DNA from: Vibrio cortegadensis
Lineage (GTDB): Bacteria; Pseudomonadota; Gammaproteobacteria; Enterobacterales; Vibrionaceae
Length of the DNA: 64,000 bases
Reading direction: 5' to 3'
Assembly (NCBI RefSeq): GCF_024347395.1
Contig: NZ_AP025472.1
Span: 1,240,001 to 1,304,000, forward strand
Part shown: positions 1-8,403 of the stretch, one piece after another
How positions within the stretch are numbered: position 1 is the stretch's first letter
How the letters are laid out: each line of letters opens with the position of its first letter
Notes under the pieces: generated by a model
Databases searched by the model: none
Told to the model about the DNA's origin: nothing
The model's input: only the letters and a program-made list of their open reading frames with translations
Program-made: the position numbers and the translations under genes

Positions 1-18
1 TCTGTCGTGCGGGCAATA
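1..18 (+). mobile_element. NC1 ORF-less cassette, 3' tail only
   Basis: These bases match the last 18 bases of every NC1 copy (GTCGTGCGGGCAATA end). The rest of this copy lies left of the window. Confidence 0.8.
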
Positions 19-140
19 TAACAAACAATTTAAGAGTGACTCCTAACGCTTGACGATTTCACTCCGATTTGTAATTTGTGTTTACGGTGCAATGGTTTAG
101 CTTGGGTGTTATAGCGTTGTCGCACCTTAATTGGGCGTTA
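19..140 (+). repeat. attC: attC site, type A
   Basis: Type A, 122 bp. It closes the NC1 copy cut by the left edge. Outer arms TAACAAACAATTT and AATTGGGCGTTA pair, and an inner CCTAACGC / GCGTTG-like pair gives the usual folded bottom strand recognised by the integrase. Confidence 0.92.
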
Positions 141-190
141 GTTTACCAATCAAAAATTGCACCCTAACTCAAAATGCTAGGGTGTGGTAA

Positions 191-481
191 TTATCGTAGA
201 TGGTTTTGTGGAAGTTGCGATTGTCCAAGAACTGCAACGACTAAAATAAAGCCGTCTTCCTTGGTAAAGTACGCTGTGTGTTTACCAATCGGGAAATAAA
301 ATCCATTTTGATATAAATCGTTGCAGTTTCTGCCTACTGCGGGGTTTTCAGCGAGCATCTGAAATCCAGTAAGAAGTGTATTTTTGTATGTGTTCCACTG
401 CATTTCGGAAAAATTCGTAACTGTATAATTTTTGATTTTGTGCAAATGAGCCTGTGCTAATTTACTTAGTTTATATTGCAT
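191..481 (-). CDS. ParE/RelE-family toxin
   Basis: A 96-residue basic protein with the ParE layout: an N-terminal helical hairpin (LSKLAQAHLHKIKNYT), the LAENPAVGR turn near residue 45, and a C-terminal beta-sheet core (FYFPIGKHTAYF, then ILVVAVLGQ). ParE toxins act on DNA gyrase and RelE toxins on ribosome-bound mRNA; the sequence alone does not decide which. It follows its Phd-type antitoxin by 8 bp on the minus strand, against the cassette direction, and uses that gene's promoter. Minus-strand toxin-antitoxin pairs with their own promoter are typical in Vibrio arrays, where they are thought to stabilise the array. Confidence 0.85.
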   Translation of the reverse strand: MQYKLSKLAQAHLHKIKNYTVTNFSEMQWNTYKNTLLTGFQMLAENPAVGRNCNDLYQNGFYFPIGKHTAYFTKEDGFILVVAVLGQSQLPQNHLR

Positions 482-489
482 ACTTTTAC

Positions 490-732
490 TTACAACGCGT
501 TTAGGAAATTTTCACCATCAACTACATTGCCTTGGGCTAAGTCTGCTTTTGCAGACTCAAAGCAATGCTTGATGTAATCGGCTTTCATAGTTTCGAGCTC
601 TTCATAGTCTCTAATCGACATCACCACAACGGCATCTTTGTTATTTTTACTTATCTTAACTGGCTCACGTTGAGCGTTGAGAAGCAGCTCTCCGAAATTA
701 CGTTTGGCATCATTTGCTGTTAATGTATGCAT
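490..732 (-). CDS. Phd/YefM-family antitoxin
   Basis: An 80-residue antitoxin with the Phd/YefM N-terminal DNA-binding fold (LTANDAKRNFGELLLNAQ, then the hydrophobic strand DAVVVMSIRDYEEL) and an acidic C-terminal tail that would wrap the toxin. The ATG at 732 is chosen because GGAGA at 739-743 sits six bases upstream; a TTG at 738 would have no spacing. It should neutralise the downstream ParE-like toxin and repress the promoter at 763-790. Confidence 0.87.
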   Translation of the reverse strand: MHTLTANDAKRNFGELLLNAQREPVKISKNNKDAVVVMSIRDYEELETMKADYIKHCFESAKADLAQGNVVDGENFLNAL

Positions 733-762
733 GGTCAATCTCCAAAGTGGAATTACAGTTAG

Positions 763-790
763 ATTATAGTGTATTGCGCAAAAAGTTCAA
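763..790 (-). promoter_or_regulatory. Promoter of the ParE/Phd cassette
   Basis: Read on the minus strand, TTGAAC (785-790) and TATAAT (763-768) are 16 bp apart. The start codon at 732 lies about 30 bases downstream, so this minus-strand pair has its own sigma-70-type promoter. Confidence 0.7.
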
Positions 791-826
791 TTCAATTAAA
801 TCATGCGATTTGTGCGAAAGGTAATC

Positions 827-948
827 TAACAAAGCATTTCAGAGGGATTCTCAACGCTTGGCACTTTTGCTTCTACTTCAAATTTAGTGTTTACGGTACA
901 ATGCTTTAGGTTAGGTGGCGGCGTTGTTCACCCCTTAATGCGGCGTTA
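827..948 (+). repeat. attC: attC site, type B
   Basis: Type B; closes the minus-strand ParE/Phd cassette. Confidence 0.9.
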
Positions 949-1393
949 TATTACATAAGATTCAAAGAGTTAAATTATCCGTTTATCTTTGTTCTGCGTT
1001 CGAACTACACTCCTGTTCGTCTCGTGAAAATTGCCATCAAAATGACCATCGCACGTAGAATGTTTATCGGTTAATTAGCTGCAACGTCACGCAAGTCTCC
1101 TCGTTAGTAAGTTTCGCTGGCTCAAGTTCATTTTTCGTGGCTTCTTTTTCGTGGGGCTTCATTGAAAGTTGTGGCTTCAGTTCACTTTGTTGTCAGGTTT
1201 CTCGTTAGAATTCTTTGTCATTCTGGCTAATCGAATGGCTCTAATTTCAGCTCATTTCGCTTCTTAGCCAAGTGCGTTTTATTGTCTATGGTTGAGTTTT
1301 GAACTATCCGTTTTACATCTGAGTTCAAAGCCAGTAGATTTGTAGTCAATTCAGCACCTTGTCGCTAAACTTGGCTCTGTCGTGCGGGCAATA
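949..1393 (+). mobile_element. NC1 ORF-less cassette, copy 1
   Basis: Body of the repeated ORF-less cassette, running from TTACATAAGATTCAAAGAG to GTCGTGCGGGCAATA. No frame is conserved on the plus strand. The long-range pair AGCCAAGT...ACTTGGCT is intact. The minus-strand mini-frame behind GAGGAG stops early here (TAA at its ninth codon). The downstream attC is type B. Confidence 0.85.
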
Positions 1394-1515
1394 TAACAAA
1401 GCATTTAAGAGGGATTCTCAACGCTTGGAACTTTTGTTTCTACTTCAAATTTAGTGTTTACGGTACAATACTTTAGGTCGGGTGGAGGCGTTGTTCACCC
1501 CTTAATGCGGCGTTA
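1394..1515 (+). repeat. attC: attC site, type B
   Basis: Type B; closes NC1 copy 1. Confidence 0.92.
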
Positions 1516-1536
1516 TGAAGCATGGAGGCTTTAAGT

Positions 1537-1896
1537 ATGATTGATCAAGTTGGAAATACAAAAATTAAGCTAAAACATAGAGCTACGTGTCACTGCGGTT
1601 CGGTAGTTCTTGAATTAACATTACCAAATGGGATCGAAAATCCTAGAAGGTGCGATTGCTCAATTTGCCGAAGAAAAGGCGCAATTGTTGGTTCCGTCGA
1701 TTTGAGTGGTATTAGAATCGTTGAAGGACAAGAATTTCTGAAGTTTTATCAATTTAACACGAATACAGCGAAACATTACTTCTGTTCAAATTGTGGTATT
1801 TATACTCATCACCAACGTCGCTCAAATCCATTTGATTTAGGTGATGTAGTTACAAACGACGGGGTTAATCATCCAGCCGATAGAACTGCTTCATAA
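1537..1896 (+). CDS. GFA-fold protein with internal deletion
   Basis: A 119-residue copy of the GFA/Mss4-like zinc-binding protein found complete at 3487-3891. It keeps CHCGSVVLEL, CDCSIC and FCSNCG, the cysteine sets that bind zinc in the glutathione-dependent formaldehyde-activating enzyme family. Fifteen residues following HHQRRS, present in the other copy (through GCLEGV), are missing through an in-frame 45 bp deletion. That segment carries an Asn-to-Cys-Leu stretch usually conserved near the C-terminus, so activity is doubtful. The start at 1537 follows GGAGG by eight bases; an in-frame ATG at 1522 overlaps that site. The substrate is unknown, and many family members are not formaldehyde enzymes. 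Confidence 0.75.
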   Translation: MIDQVGNTKIKLKHRATCHCGSVVLELTLPNGIENPRRCDCSICRRKGAIVGSVDLSGIRIVEGQEFLKFYQFNTNTAKHYFCSNCGIYTHHQRRSNPFDLGDVVTNDGVNHPADRTAS

Positions 1897-2015
1897 CAAA
1901 CAATTTAAGAGTGACTCCTAACGCTTGGCGGCTTCACTCCGGTTTGAATTTTGTGTTTACGGTGCAATGGTTTAGCTTGGGTGTTATAGCGTTGTCGCAC
2001 CTTAATTGGGCGTTA
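1894..2015 (+). repeat. attC: attC site, type A
   Basis: Type A; its first TAA is the stop codon of the deleted GFA gene. Confidence 0.92.
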
Positions 2016-2036
2016 TACGAACTCGAAAAATTTAAC

Positions 2037-2684
2037 ATGGAGAGTGAATTGAAAGATTATGAAGTTTATCTGTTCGATATGGACGGAACATTAGTAAATT
2101 CAGAGCCTTTAAAGGGCAAAGCGTTAGCATTAGCGTGTTTGGATTATGGCGCACACGTAGACCACAACATTTACAAAGATGTTATGGGTGAAAGTTGGCA
2201 GGTTGTAACGGGTCACTTCTTTGAAAATGCAAATATTGCTCCTGACTTAACAGAGTTTAATTGCTACTTTCGAACTCATTACGAACAGATGCTCAATGAT
2301 GATCTTGAGCTAAATGTTGGGGCTAAGGCTTACATAGAACAGTTAAAACTAGCAGGTAAAAAGTGTGGAGTTGTTAGTTCAGCAGCAACATGGATGGTGG
2401 ATAATATTTTAGCCTCGTTGCAGCTAGAGAATGCTTTTGACCTTGTTATCACGCAGGAGCACGTAACTAAGCATAAACCTGATCCTGAAGCCTATACTTT
2501 AGCTCTTGGTAAATTATCGGCTTCACCTGAGCAAACCATTGTGTTTGAAGATTCCACAGCGGGCATTCGTGCTGGTAAATCTAGTGGCTGTGACGTCATT
2601 GCTGTTAAGCATGACTTTAATGGTAAAAATGATCTAAGCGGTGCATTTAAAGCAATCAGCACATATGAGGAAATGTTCGTATAA
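2037..2684 (+). CDS. HAD-superfamily phosphatase (phosphoglucomutase-like subgroup)
   Basis: A 215-residue haloacid dehalogenase-type hydrolase. All four motifs are visible: motif I FDMDGTL near residue 13 (nucleophile and acid Asp), motif II VVSSA, motif III KHKPDPEAY with the Lys, and motif IV FEDSTAGIRAG. The helical cap between motifs I and II matches the beta-phosphoglucomutase/YqaB/Gph subgroup, which hydrolyses small sugar or nucleotide phosphates. The substrate cannot be read from sequence. The ATG at 2037 is used because the frame open further upstream lies within attC. The gene ends at the TAA that opens the next attC. Confidence 0.88.
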   Translation: MESELKDYEVYLFDMDGTLVNSEPLKGKALALACLDYGAHVDHNIYKDVMGESWQVVTGHFFENANIAPDLTEFNCYFRTHYEQMLNDDLELNVGAKAYIEQLKLAGKKCGVVSSAATWMVDNILASLQLENAFDLVITQEHVTKHKPDPEAYTLALGKLSASPEQTIVFEDSTAGIRAGKSSGCDVIAVKHDFNGKNDLSGAFKAISTYEEMFV

Positions 2685-2803
2685 CAAACAATTTAAGAGT
2701 GACTCCTAACGCTTGCCGATTTTACTCCGATTTGAATTTTGTGTTTACGGTGCAATGGTTTAGCTTGGGTGTTATAGCGTTGTCGCACCTTAATTGGGCG
2801 TTA
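2682..2803 (+). repeat. attC: attC site, type A
   Basis: Type A; closes the HAD cassette. Confidence 0.92.
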
Positions 2804-2831
2804 GGCTAATAGTGTAAATAAGAGGTATTGA

Positions 2832-3341
2832 GTGAACTGGGTTTCTGAAATATTTAAGAATGTTACGGTTTCTAAAACACTTACTGGAGCATGTTGTATA
2901 ACGGGTCTAGCTCTGTTAATCACCCCGACGATATTTCCGAATATCTTAGAACCATTACCTAAAGCATGGGCAACCGTTGTTTTAGGTGTGACAGTGTTTT
3001 CTGGTTGCTTACAGGTATTTTGGGGTTTGAGTTACTCCAAAATTGCAATATTAGCCTTGCTTTCAGACAAAGCTCAAAAGGCACGAAGTAAGAACCTTTC
3101 TAAGTTGGAATTGAGCCTAATCAATCAGCTAGGTGAGGTTGTAGATGAATGGTGGGACATTCGAAATATAAACTATAGTTCAGCGCCATTTACTAAATTG
3201 GAGATTTTAGAGGCATGTCGTGTGCTGGAAGGAAAAGGTTTATTGAAGATCAATAGCTTCCACGAAACCAAGGTTCGTTTGAGCAGTAATGGAAGAATAA
3301 AGGCACTGGAATTACAAAAAGAGAGTGCCGTGAGTAATTAG
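2832..3341 (+). CDS. Two-helix membrane protein with a winged-helix-like tail
   Basis: A 169-residue protein with a GTG start after AGAGGTATTGA. Two hydrophobic helices lie near residues 16-35 and 46-75. The C-terminal 80 residues look like a winged helix (FTKLEILEACRVLEGKGLLKI, then a wing and LSSNGRIKALEL). The family is not recognised. The layout of membrane helices plus winged helix recurs in the broken gene at 22555-23274, so this may be a cassette-borne membrane-tethered regulator; that is inference. Confidence 0.65.
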   Translation: MNWVSEIFKNVTVSKTLTGACCITGLALLITPTIFPNILEPLPKAWATVVLGVTVFSGCLQVFWGLSYSKIAILALLSDKAQKARSKNLSKLELSLINQLGEVVDEWWDIRNINYSSAPFTKLEILEACRVLEGKGLLKINSFHETKVRLSSNGRIKALELQKESAVSN

Positions 3342-3343
3342 CC

Positions 3344-3465
3344 TAACAAAGCATTTAAGACGGATTCCCAACGCTCGGAATTTTAGGTTTGCTTTGGGTT
3401 TTGTGTTTACGGAACAATACTTTAAATCCAGTGGTCTGCGTTGCTCACCACTTAATGCGGCGTTA
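3344..3465 (+). repeat. attC: attC site, type C4
   Basis: C-type interior with GCATTT/AATGC arms; closes the membrane/winged-helix cassette. Confidence 0.9.
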
Positions 3466-3486
3466 TGAAGCAAGGAGGCTTTAAGT

Positions 3487-3891
3487 ATGATTGATCAAGT
3501 TGGAAATACAAAAATTAAGCTAAAACATAGAGCTACGTGCCACTGCGGTTCGGTAGTTCTTGAGTTAACATTACCAAATGGGATCGAAAACCCTAGAAGG
3601 TGCGATTGCTCAATTTGTCGAAGAAAAGGCGCAATTGTTGGTTCCGTCGATTTGAGTGGTATTAGAATCATTGAAGGACAAGAATTTCTGAAGTTGTATC
3701 AATTTAACACGAATACAGCGAAACATTACTTCTGTTCAAATTGTGGTATTTATACGCATCATCAACGTCGCTCAATTCCCACAGAATACGGTTTTAATAT
3801 TGGCTGTCTTGAGGGTGTAAATCCATTTGATTTAGGTGATGTGGTTACAAACGACGGGGTTAATCATCCAGCCGATAGAACTGCTTCATAA
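3487..3891 (+). CDS. GFA-fold zinc-binding protein
   Basis: A 134-residue complete member of the GFA (CENP-V/Mss4-like) family. Cysteines at CHCG, CDCSIC and FCSNCG should hold two zinc ions. The C-terminal NIGCLEGV segment, lost in the 1537-1896 copy, is present. Family members include glutathione-dependent formaldehyde-activating enzymes, but most are uncharacterised. An AAGGAGG site precedes the ATG by eight bases. Apart from the deletion, the two copies differ at only a handful of bases. Confidence 0.82.
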   Translation: MIDQVGNTKIKLKHRATCHCGSVVLELTLPNGIENPRRCDCSICRRKGAIVGSVDLSGIRIIEGQEFLKLYQFNTNTAKHYFCSNCGIYTHHQRRSIPTEYGFNIGCLEGVNPFDLGDVVTNDGVNHPADRTAS

Positions 3892-4010
3892 CAAACAATT
3901 TAAGAGTGACTCCCAACGCGTGGCGGTTTCACTCCGGTTTGAATTTTGTGGTTACGGCGCAATGGTTTAGTTTGGGTGTTATAGCGTTGTCGCATCTTAA
4001 TTGGGCGTTA
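3889..4010 (+). repeat. attC: attC site, type A
   Basis: Type A; closes the complete GFA cassette. Confidence 0.92.
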
Positions 4011-4028
4011 TACGTTTAAAGAGGCTGT

Positions 4029-4691
4029 ATGTATCTTCATCTATTGATTAAATTCGGTAAGTCGTCCTACCTACCTAAATTCCGTAGCCATGGACAGTTT
4101 CGTATGGGGTCATTCAAGTCATACCGTGCATCAGAAAATGGTGAAATTGGAGACCTGAATGAAGGAGCTCACAGAGTGGGGCGACATCATGATGTCACTA
4201 TTTCCAAATTAAACCCTGATACAAATGATTATGAACAAATAGCTTACTCAAATGATGTGGTTAGCCGACACTTCAACGAAATATATGAAGGGTCGCGGAT
4301 TTTTTGTATGTACTACGCAATAGTTGAAGTTCAAGGTGCTATCCAACTTTCAGACGTCATCGATGTTAATTTATTAAATGACTTTGAATATGATCATGTA
4401 GTTATCATTCATGACCTGAAAACCTTCTATGAACGGTTGGATTCCTATTTCGATAAAACAGGAATTGCTTATCGTCGAGGGACCGTTGAGTATATTGATT
4501 TCTCTAATGGAATTGATTTCTTAACCCCCTTTAAAAAAGATATTGTTTACTCACACCAACAAGAGTTCCGTCTCTGTATTCAGGGTATTAGTGGTGACAA
4601 AGCTCATGACGTTGAAATAGGGAGTTTAAGTGATATAAGTTTTGAATGTAATGTAAAAGAAATTCAACAACTTAAAATTAGATGTCAATAA
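4029..4691 (+). CDS. Hypothetical protein, possibly a remote DUF2971 relative
   Basis: A 220-residue soluble protein that I cannot place firmly. Its N-terminus (LLIKFGKSSYLPKFRSHGQFRMGSF, written here in shorter parts: LLIKFGKSSYL and FRMGSFKSYR) and its C-terminal YSHQQEFRLCIQG resemble the start and the E-x-R-L end of DUF2971 proteins, three of which lie later in the window. The central FNDP-E motif of that family is not obvious. It starts at an ATG six bases after AGAGG. Confidence 0.55.
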   Translation: MYLHLLIKFGKSSYLPKFRSHGQFRMGSFKSYRASENGEIGDLNEGAHRVGRHHDVTISKLNPDTNDYEQIAYSNDVVSRHFNEIYEGSRIFCMYYAIVEVQGAIQLSDVIDVNLLNDFEYDHVVIIHDLKTFYERLDSYFDKTGIAYRRGTVEYIDFSNGIDFLTPFKKDIVYSHQQEFRLCIQGISGDKAHDVEIGSLSDISFECNVKEIQQLKIRCQ

Positions 4692-4696
4692 ACGTA

Positions 4697-4817
4697 TAAC
4701 AAAGCGTTTAAGACGGATTCCCAACGCTTAGCATTTTTGGCTTTCTTCAGTTTAAGTGATTATGTCACAATGGTTTAGGTAAGGTGGTAGCGTTGCTCAC
4801 CACTTAACGCGGCGTTA
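4697..4817 (+). repeat. attC: attC site, type C
   Basis: Type C; closes the cassette of the 220-residue protein. Confidence 0.92.
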
Positions 4818-4844
4818 GCCGTCATGGAGCTTGCTATACGTAAA

Positions 4845-4862
4845 GTGATAGAATAGTATCAC
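4845..4862. promoter_or_regulatory. Operator-like palindrome before Phd/ParE
   Basis: GTGATA and TATCAC form a perfect inverted repeat with a six-base spacer, followed by TATAGT at 4863-4868. It sits just upstream of the antitoxin start, where Phd-type antitoxins bind for autorepression. Confidence 0.5.
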
Positions 4863-4888
4863 TATAGTATTCCTTTGGAGTTGCTCTC

Positions 4889-5146
4889 ATGAAAGTAGAA
4901 TTAGTCACATCACTCAAGCGTCAAGCAACTAAGATCCTAGCCGATCTACACGACACTAAAGAACCAGTATTAATTACCGAGCACGGTAAACCATCTGCAT
5001 ATTTGATCGATGTTGATGATTACGAGTTTATGCAAAACCGTTTGTCAATTCTTGAGGGTATTGCGCGAGGCGAACGCGCACTAGCTGATGGCAAAGTGGT
5101 TAATCACGAAGCAGCCAAGGACAAAATGTCAAAATGGCTGAAATAA
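4889..5146 (+). CDS. Phd/YefM-family antitoxin
   Basis: An 85-residue antitoxin: the N-terminal fold LVTSLKRQATKILADLHDTKEPVLITEHGKPSAYLIDVDDY (residues 4-46) is the Phd/YefM DNA-binding domain, and the charged C-terminal helix should mask the toxin. TTGGAG lies upstream of the ATG. Its 3' end overlaps the toxin start by 13 bases, so translation is coupled. Confidence 0.9.
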   Translation: MKVELVTSLKRQATKILADLHDTKEPVLITEHGKPSAYLIDVDDYEFMQNRLSILEGIARGERALADGKVVNHEAAKDKMSKWLK

Positions 5147-5436
5147 TCTGGACTGAGCCAGCGTTATCCGACCTCAATGATATCGCTGAATATATCGCAC
5201 TTGAAAATGTCGTTTCAGCAAAGCAATTGGTTCAAACGATTTTCTCTAAAGTTGAGCGTCTAGAGAGTTTTCCGGAATCAGGGCGTATTCCACCTGAATT
5301 AGAACATTTAAGTTACCGTGAGGTTGTTGTTAATCCATGTCGTGTATTCTATAAACAAGACGCAGACAAAGTATTTATTCTGTTTGTTATGCGTGCCGAA
5401 AGAGATTTGCGTAAGTTCCTGTTGAGTAAACAATAA
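5134..5436 (+). CDS. ParE/RelE-family toxin
   Basis: A 100-residue toxin partner of the gene before it. It shows the ParE pattern: TEPALSDLNDIAEYIALEN, VERLESFPESGRIPPEL, and the final strands REVVVNPCRVFYK and VFILFVMRAERDLRKFL. ParE relatives inhibit gyrase, RelE relatives cleave mRNA on the ribosome; which applies is open. This is the only toxin-antitoxin pair here besides HigBA2 in the cassette (+) direction. Confidence 0.88.
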   Translation: MAEIIWTEPALSDLNDIAEYIALENVVSAKQLVQTIFSKVERLESFPESGRIPPELEHLSYREVVVNPCRVFYKQDADKVFILFVMRAERDLRKFLLSKQ

Positions 5437-5454
5437 CCTTTGAGAATGAGCGGC

Positions 5455-5574
5455 TAACAAACGCTTTAAGACGGATTCGCAACGCGTGGCATTTTTACCA
5501 TGCGTTGATTTAAATGATTAAGGTGGTGTGCGGAAACATCGGTATTGCGTTGCTCACCACTTAAGCGGGCGTTA
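5455..5574 (+). repeat. attC: attC site, type E-like
   Basis: E-like centre (AAGGTGGTGTGCGGAAACATCGG) with ACGCTTTAAG / CTTAAGCGGG arms; closes the Phd/ParE cassette. Confidence 0.85.
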
Positions 5575-6020
5575 TATTGCATAAGATTCAAAGGGTTAAA
5601 TTATCCGTTTATCTTTGTTCTGCGTCCGAACTACACACCTGTTCTTTTCGTGAAAAATGCCATCAAAATGACCATCGCACGTAGAAAGTTTGTCGGCTAA
5701 TTAGCTGCAACGTCACGCAAGTCTCCTCGTTAGTAAGTTTTGTTGGCTCAAGTTCATTTTGCGCGGTTTCTTTTTGGTGGGAACTTCATTGAAAATCGTG
5801 GCTTCAGCGCACTTTGTTGTCAGGTTTCTCGCTCGAATTCTTTGTCATTCTGGCTAACAGAACCATTCAAATTTTGCCTAGTTTCGTTTCTTAGCCAAGT
5901 GCGTTTTGTTGTCTATGGTTGAGTTTCGAACTATCCATTTTACTTCTGAGTTCAAAGCCAGTAGATTTGTAATCAATTCAGTACCTTGGCGCTAAATTGG
6001 GCTTTGTCGTGCGGGCAATA
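5575..6020 (+). mobile_element. NC1 ORF-less cassette, copy 2
   Basis: First of four NC1 copies in a row. The 3' half of the long-range pair is altered (ATTGGGCT). The minus-strand mini-frame is open. Downstream attC is type B. Confidence 0.85.
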
Positions 6021-6142
6021 TAACAAAGCATTTAAGAGGGATTCTCAACGCTTGGCATTTTTGTATCTACTTCAAATTTAGTGTTTACGGTACAATACTT
6101 TAGGTCGGGTGGAGGCGTTGTTCACCCCTTAATGCGGCGTTA
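6021..6142 (+). repeat. attC: attC site, type B
   Basis: Type B; closes NC1 copy 2. Confidence 0.92.
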
Positions 6143-6588
6143 TATTGCATAAGATTCAAAGGGTTAAATTATCCGTTTATCTTTGTCCTACGTTTAAGCT
6201 ACACACCTGTTCGTTTCGTGAAAAATGCCATCAAAATGACCATCGCACGTAGAAAGTGTGGCGGTTAATTAGCTGCAACGTCACGCAAGTCTCCTCGTTA
6301 GTAAGTTTTGTTGGCTCAAGTTCATTTTGCGCGGCTTCATTTTGGTGGGGGTTTTATTGAAAATTGTGGCTTCAGCGCACTTTGCTGTCAGGTTTCTCGT
6401 TCGAATTCTTTGTCATTCTGGCTAATCGAATGGCTCTAATTTTAGCTCATTTCGCTTCTTAGCCAAGTGCGTTTTATTGTCTATGGTTGAGTTTTGAGCT
6501 ATCCATTTTACTTCTGAGTTCACAGCCAGTAGATTTGTAACCAATTCAGCACCTTGGCGCTAAACTTGGCTCTGTCGTGCGGGCATTA
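6143..6588 (+). mobile_element. NC1 ORF-less cassette, copy 3
   Basis: The long-range pair is intact. It shares unusual variants (CCTACGTTTAAGC near the start, GGGGGTTTTATTG) with copy 15 at 36867, pointing to a recent common origin 30 kb apart. Confidence 0.85.
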
Positions 6589-6710
6589 TAACAAAGCATT
6601 TAAGAGGGATTCTCAACGCTTGGCATTTTTGTATCTACTTCAAATTTAGTGTTTACGGTACAATACTTTAGGTCGGGTGGGGGCGTTGTTCACCCCTTAA
6701 TGCGGCGTTA
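6589..6710 (+). repeat. attC: attC site, type B
   Basis: Type B; closes NC1 copy 3. Confidence 0.92.
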
Positions 6711-7155
6711 TATTGCATAAGATTCAAAGGGTTAAAATATCCGTTTATCTTTTTTCTGCGTTCGAGCTACACACCTGTTTGTTTCGCGAAAGTTGCCATC
6801 AAAATGACCATCGCACGTAGAATGTTTGTCGGTTAATTAGCTGCAACGTCACGCAAGTCTCCTCGTTAGTAAGTTTCGCTGGCTCAAGTTCATTTTTCGC
6901 GGCTTCTTTTTCGTGGATGCTAACTTGAAAATCGTGGTTTCAGTGCACTTTGCCGTCAAGTTTCTCGCTCGAATCCTTTGTCATTTTTGCGAATCGCATT
7001 ACTCAAATTTGCCTAATTTCGTTTCTTAGCCAAGTACGTTCCGTTGTCTATGATTGAGTTTCGAACTATCCATTTTACTTCTGAGTTCAAAGCCAGTAGA
7101 TTTGTAACCAATTCAGCACCTTGGCGCTAAACTTGGCTCTGTCGTGCGGGCAATA
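6711..7155 (+). mobile_element. NC1 ORF-less cassette, copy 4
   Basis: One of the more diverged copies in its middle (TGCTAACTTGAAAATCG). The eight-base long-range pair is intact. Downstream attC is type C2, unlike the two copies before it. Confidence 0.85.
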
Positions 7156-7278
7156 TAACAAAGCGTTTAAGACGGACTCCCAACGCTTGGCGGCTTTAGT
7201 TCAAAGATATGCATCAGTGTTTATGGTATGATGTCTTGAGTGCAGTGGTAGCGTTGCTCGCCACTTAACGCGGCGTTA
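7156..7278 (+). repeat. attC: attC site, type C2
   Basis: Type C2; closes NC1 copy 4. Confidence 0.92.
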
Positions 7279-7723
7279 TATTGCATAAGATTCAAAGAGT
7301 TAAATTATTCGTTTATCTTTGTTCTGCGTTCGAGCTACACACCTGTTCGTCTCGTGAAAGTTGCCATCAAAATAGCCATCGCACGTAGAAAGTTTGGCTG
7401 TTAATTAGCTGCAACGTCACGCAAGTCTCCTCGTTAGTAAGTTTGCTGGCTAATGTTCATTTTGCGCGGCTTCTCTTTCGTGGGGACTTCATTGAAAGTT
7501 GTGGCTTCAGCGCACTTTGTCGTCAGATTTCTCGCTCGAATTCTTTGTCATTCTGGTTAATCGAATAACTCCAATTTCAATTTATTTCGCTTCTTAGCCA
7601 AGTGCGTTTTGTTATCTATGATTGAGTTTCGAACTATCCGTTTTACTTCTGAGTCCAAAGCCAGTAGATTTGTAACCAATTCAGTACCTTGGCGCTAAAC
7701 TTGGCTCTGTCTTGCGGGCAATA
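7279..7723 (+). mobile_element. NC1 ORF-less cassette, copy 5
   Basis: Last of the four-copy run. The long-range pair is intact. Downstream attC is type A, so adjacent copies 3, 4 and 5 carry three different attC families. Confidence 0.85.
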
Positions 7724-7845
7724 TAACAAACAATTTAAGAGTGACTCCCAACGCGTGGTGAGTTTACTCCGGTTTGAAATTTGTGTTTACGGTGCAATGG
7801 TTTAGTTTGGGTGCTATAGCGTTGTCGCACCTTAATTGGGCGTTA
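7724..7845 (+). repeat. attC: attC site, type A
   Basis: Type A; closes NC1 copy 5. Confidence 0.92.
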
Positions 7846-7866
7846 TATGCAATTGCCTAAATCAAC

Positions 7867-8268
7867 CTAGGAATAGCTCGAAGGTCGGCTTGAACTCATC
7901 AGCTTATCGAGGTTTTTCTGAGCTTTCTTAGGGTTTTCTAAGTCAGTGATTTCAATCATTTCACATTCGTCTCGAACCATTTCGTTGATGTAGCTAGGGT
8001 AGTGGCGACAATCTTCTGGTCGGTCGAAGTAAATACTGCATGTATATTTATCTTTCTCTTCTGGCTTTGACTTCGGGACTAACTCCAAAAATGGACAATG
8101 GTTTAATTGTTCTCTGGTTTCTGGATCAAACCAGATTTTCCCATCTTTCACATATTCAAAGATATCTGGATTAAACAGCTCCCACAGGTCTATTTCTTCC
8201 TGCGTGGCTGCTAAATCACCATCGCCATATTTGATGCAGCATTTCCCACATTGGTTGCAGTCTTTCAT
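7867..8268 (-). CDS. YkgJ-family cysteine-cluster protein, copy 1
   Basis: A 133-residue protein of the YkgJ/UPF0153 family (putative zinc- or iron-chelating domain). The N-terminal CNQCGKCCIKYGDGD carries the CxxCxxCC cluster; further cysteines are at NHCPFLE, YTCSIYFDRPEDCRHYP and RDECEM. The metal and the role are unknown; relatives are often annotated as Fe-S oxidoreductases. The gene runs against the cassette direction, as do the two near-identical copies at 38862 and 59034. No strong ribosome-binding site precedes this ATG. Confidence 0.83.
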   Translation of the reverse strand: MKDCNQCGKCCIKYGDGDLAATQEEIDLWELFNPDIFEYVKDGKIWFDPETREQLNHCPFLELVPKSKPEEKDKYTCSIYFDRPEDCRHYPSYINEMVRDECEMIEITDLENPKKAQKNLDKLMSSSRPSSYS

Positions 8269-8298
8269 GGTGTTTACTTTGAATTAGGAGGTTATTGA

Positions 8299-8403
8299 TT
8301 GAGTCTATCATCAATAGTGAAATTGGCTCTGCATTTGGGATGGGAGTTTGCATATAACAAAGCGTTTAAGACGGATTCACAACGCTTGGCGGCTTCAGTT
8401 TAA
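8299..8403 (+). CDS. Possible 34-codon small ORF beside ykgJ-like gene
   Basis: AGGAGG at 8286-8291 is followed after seven bases by a TTG that opens a 34-codon frame (begins LSLSSIVKLALHLGWEF) and ends inside the next attC. The same arrangement recurs in the cassettes at 38862 and 59034. Two of the three differences within the frame between copies are synonymous. It is weakly supported and may only be a mis-oriented leader. Confidence 0.25.
   Translation: MSLSSIVKLALHLGWEFAYNKAFKTDSQRLAASV

Noticed and set aside
1911..2036. N-terminal extension of the HAD protein through attC
   Set aside because: The HAD family begins at the motif near the ATG at 2037; the upstream residues are translated attC sequence that recurs before unrelated genes.
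4863..4868. TATAGT as a -10 box for the Phd/ParE cassette
   Set aside because: No acceptable -35 box at 16-18 bp; only the palindrome at 4845-4862 is reported.
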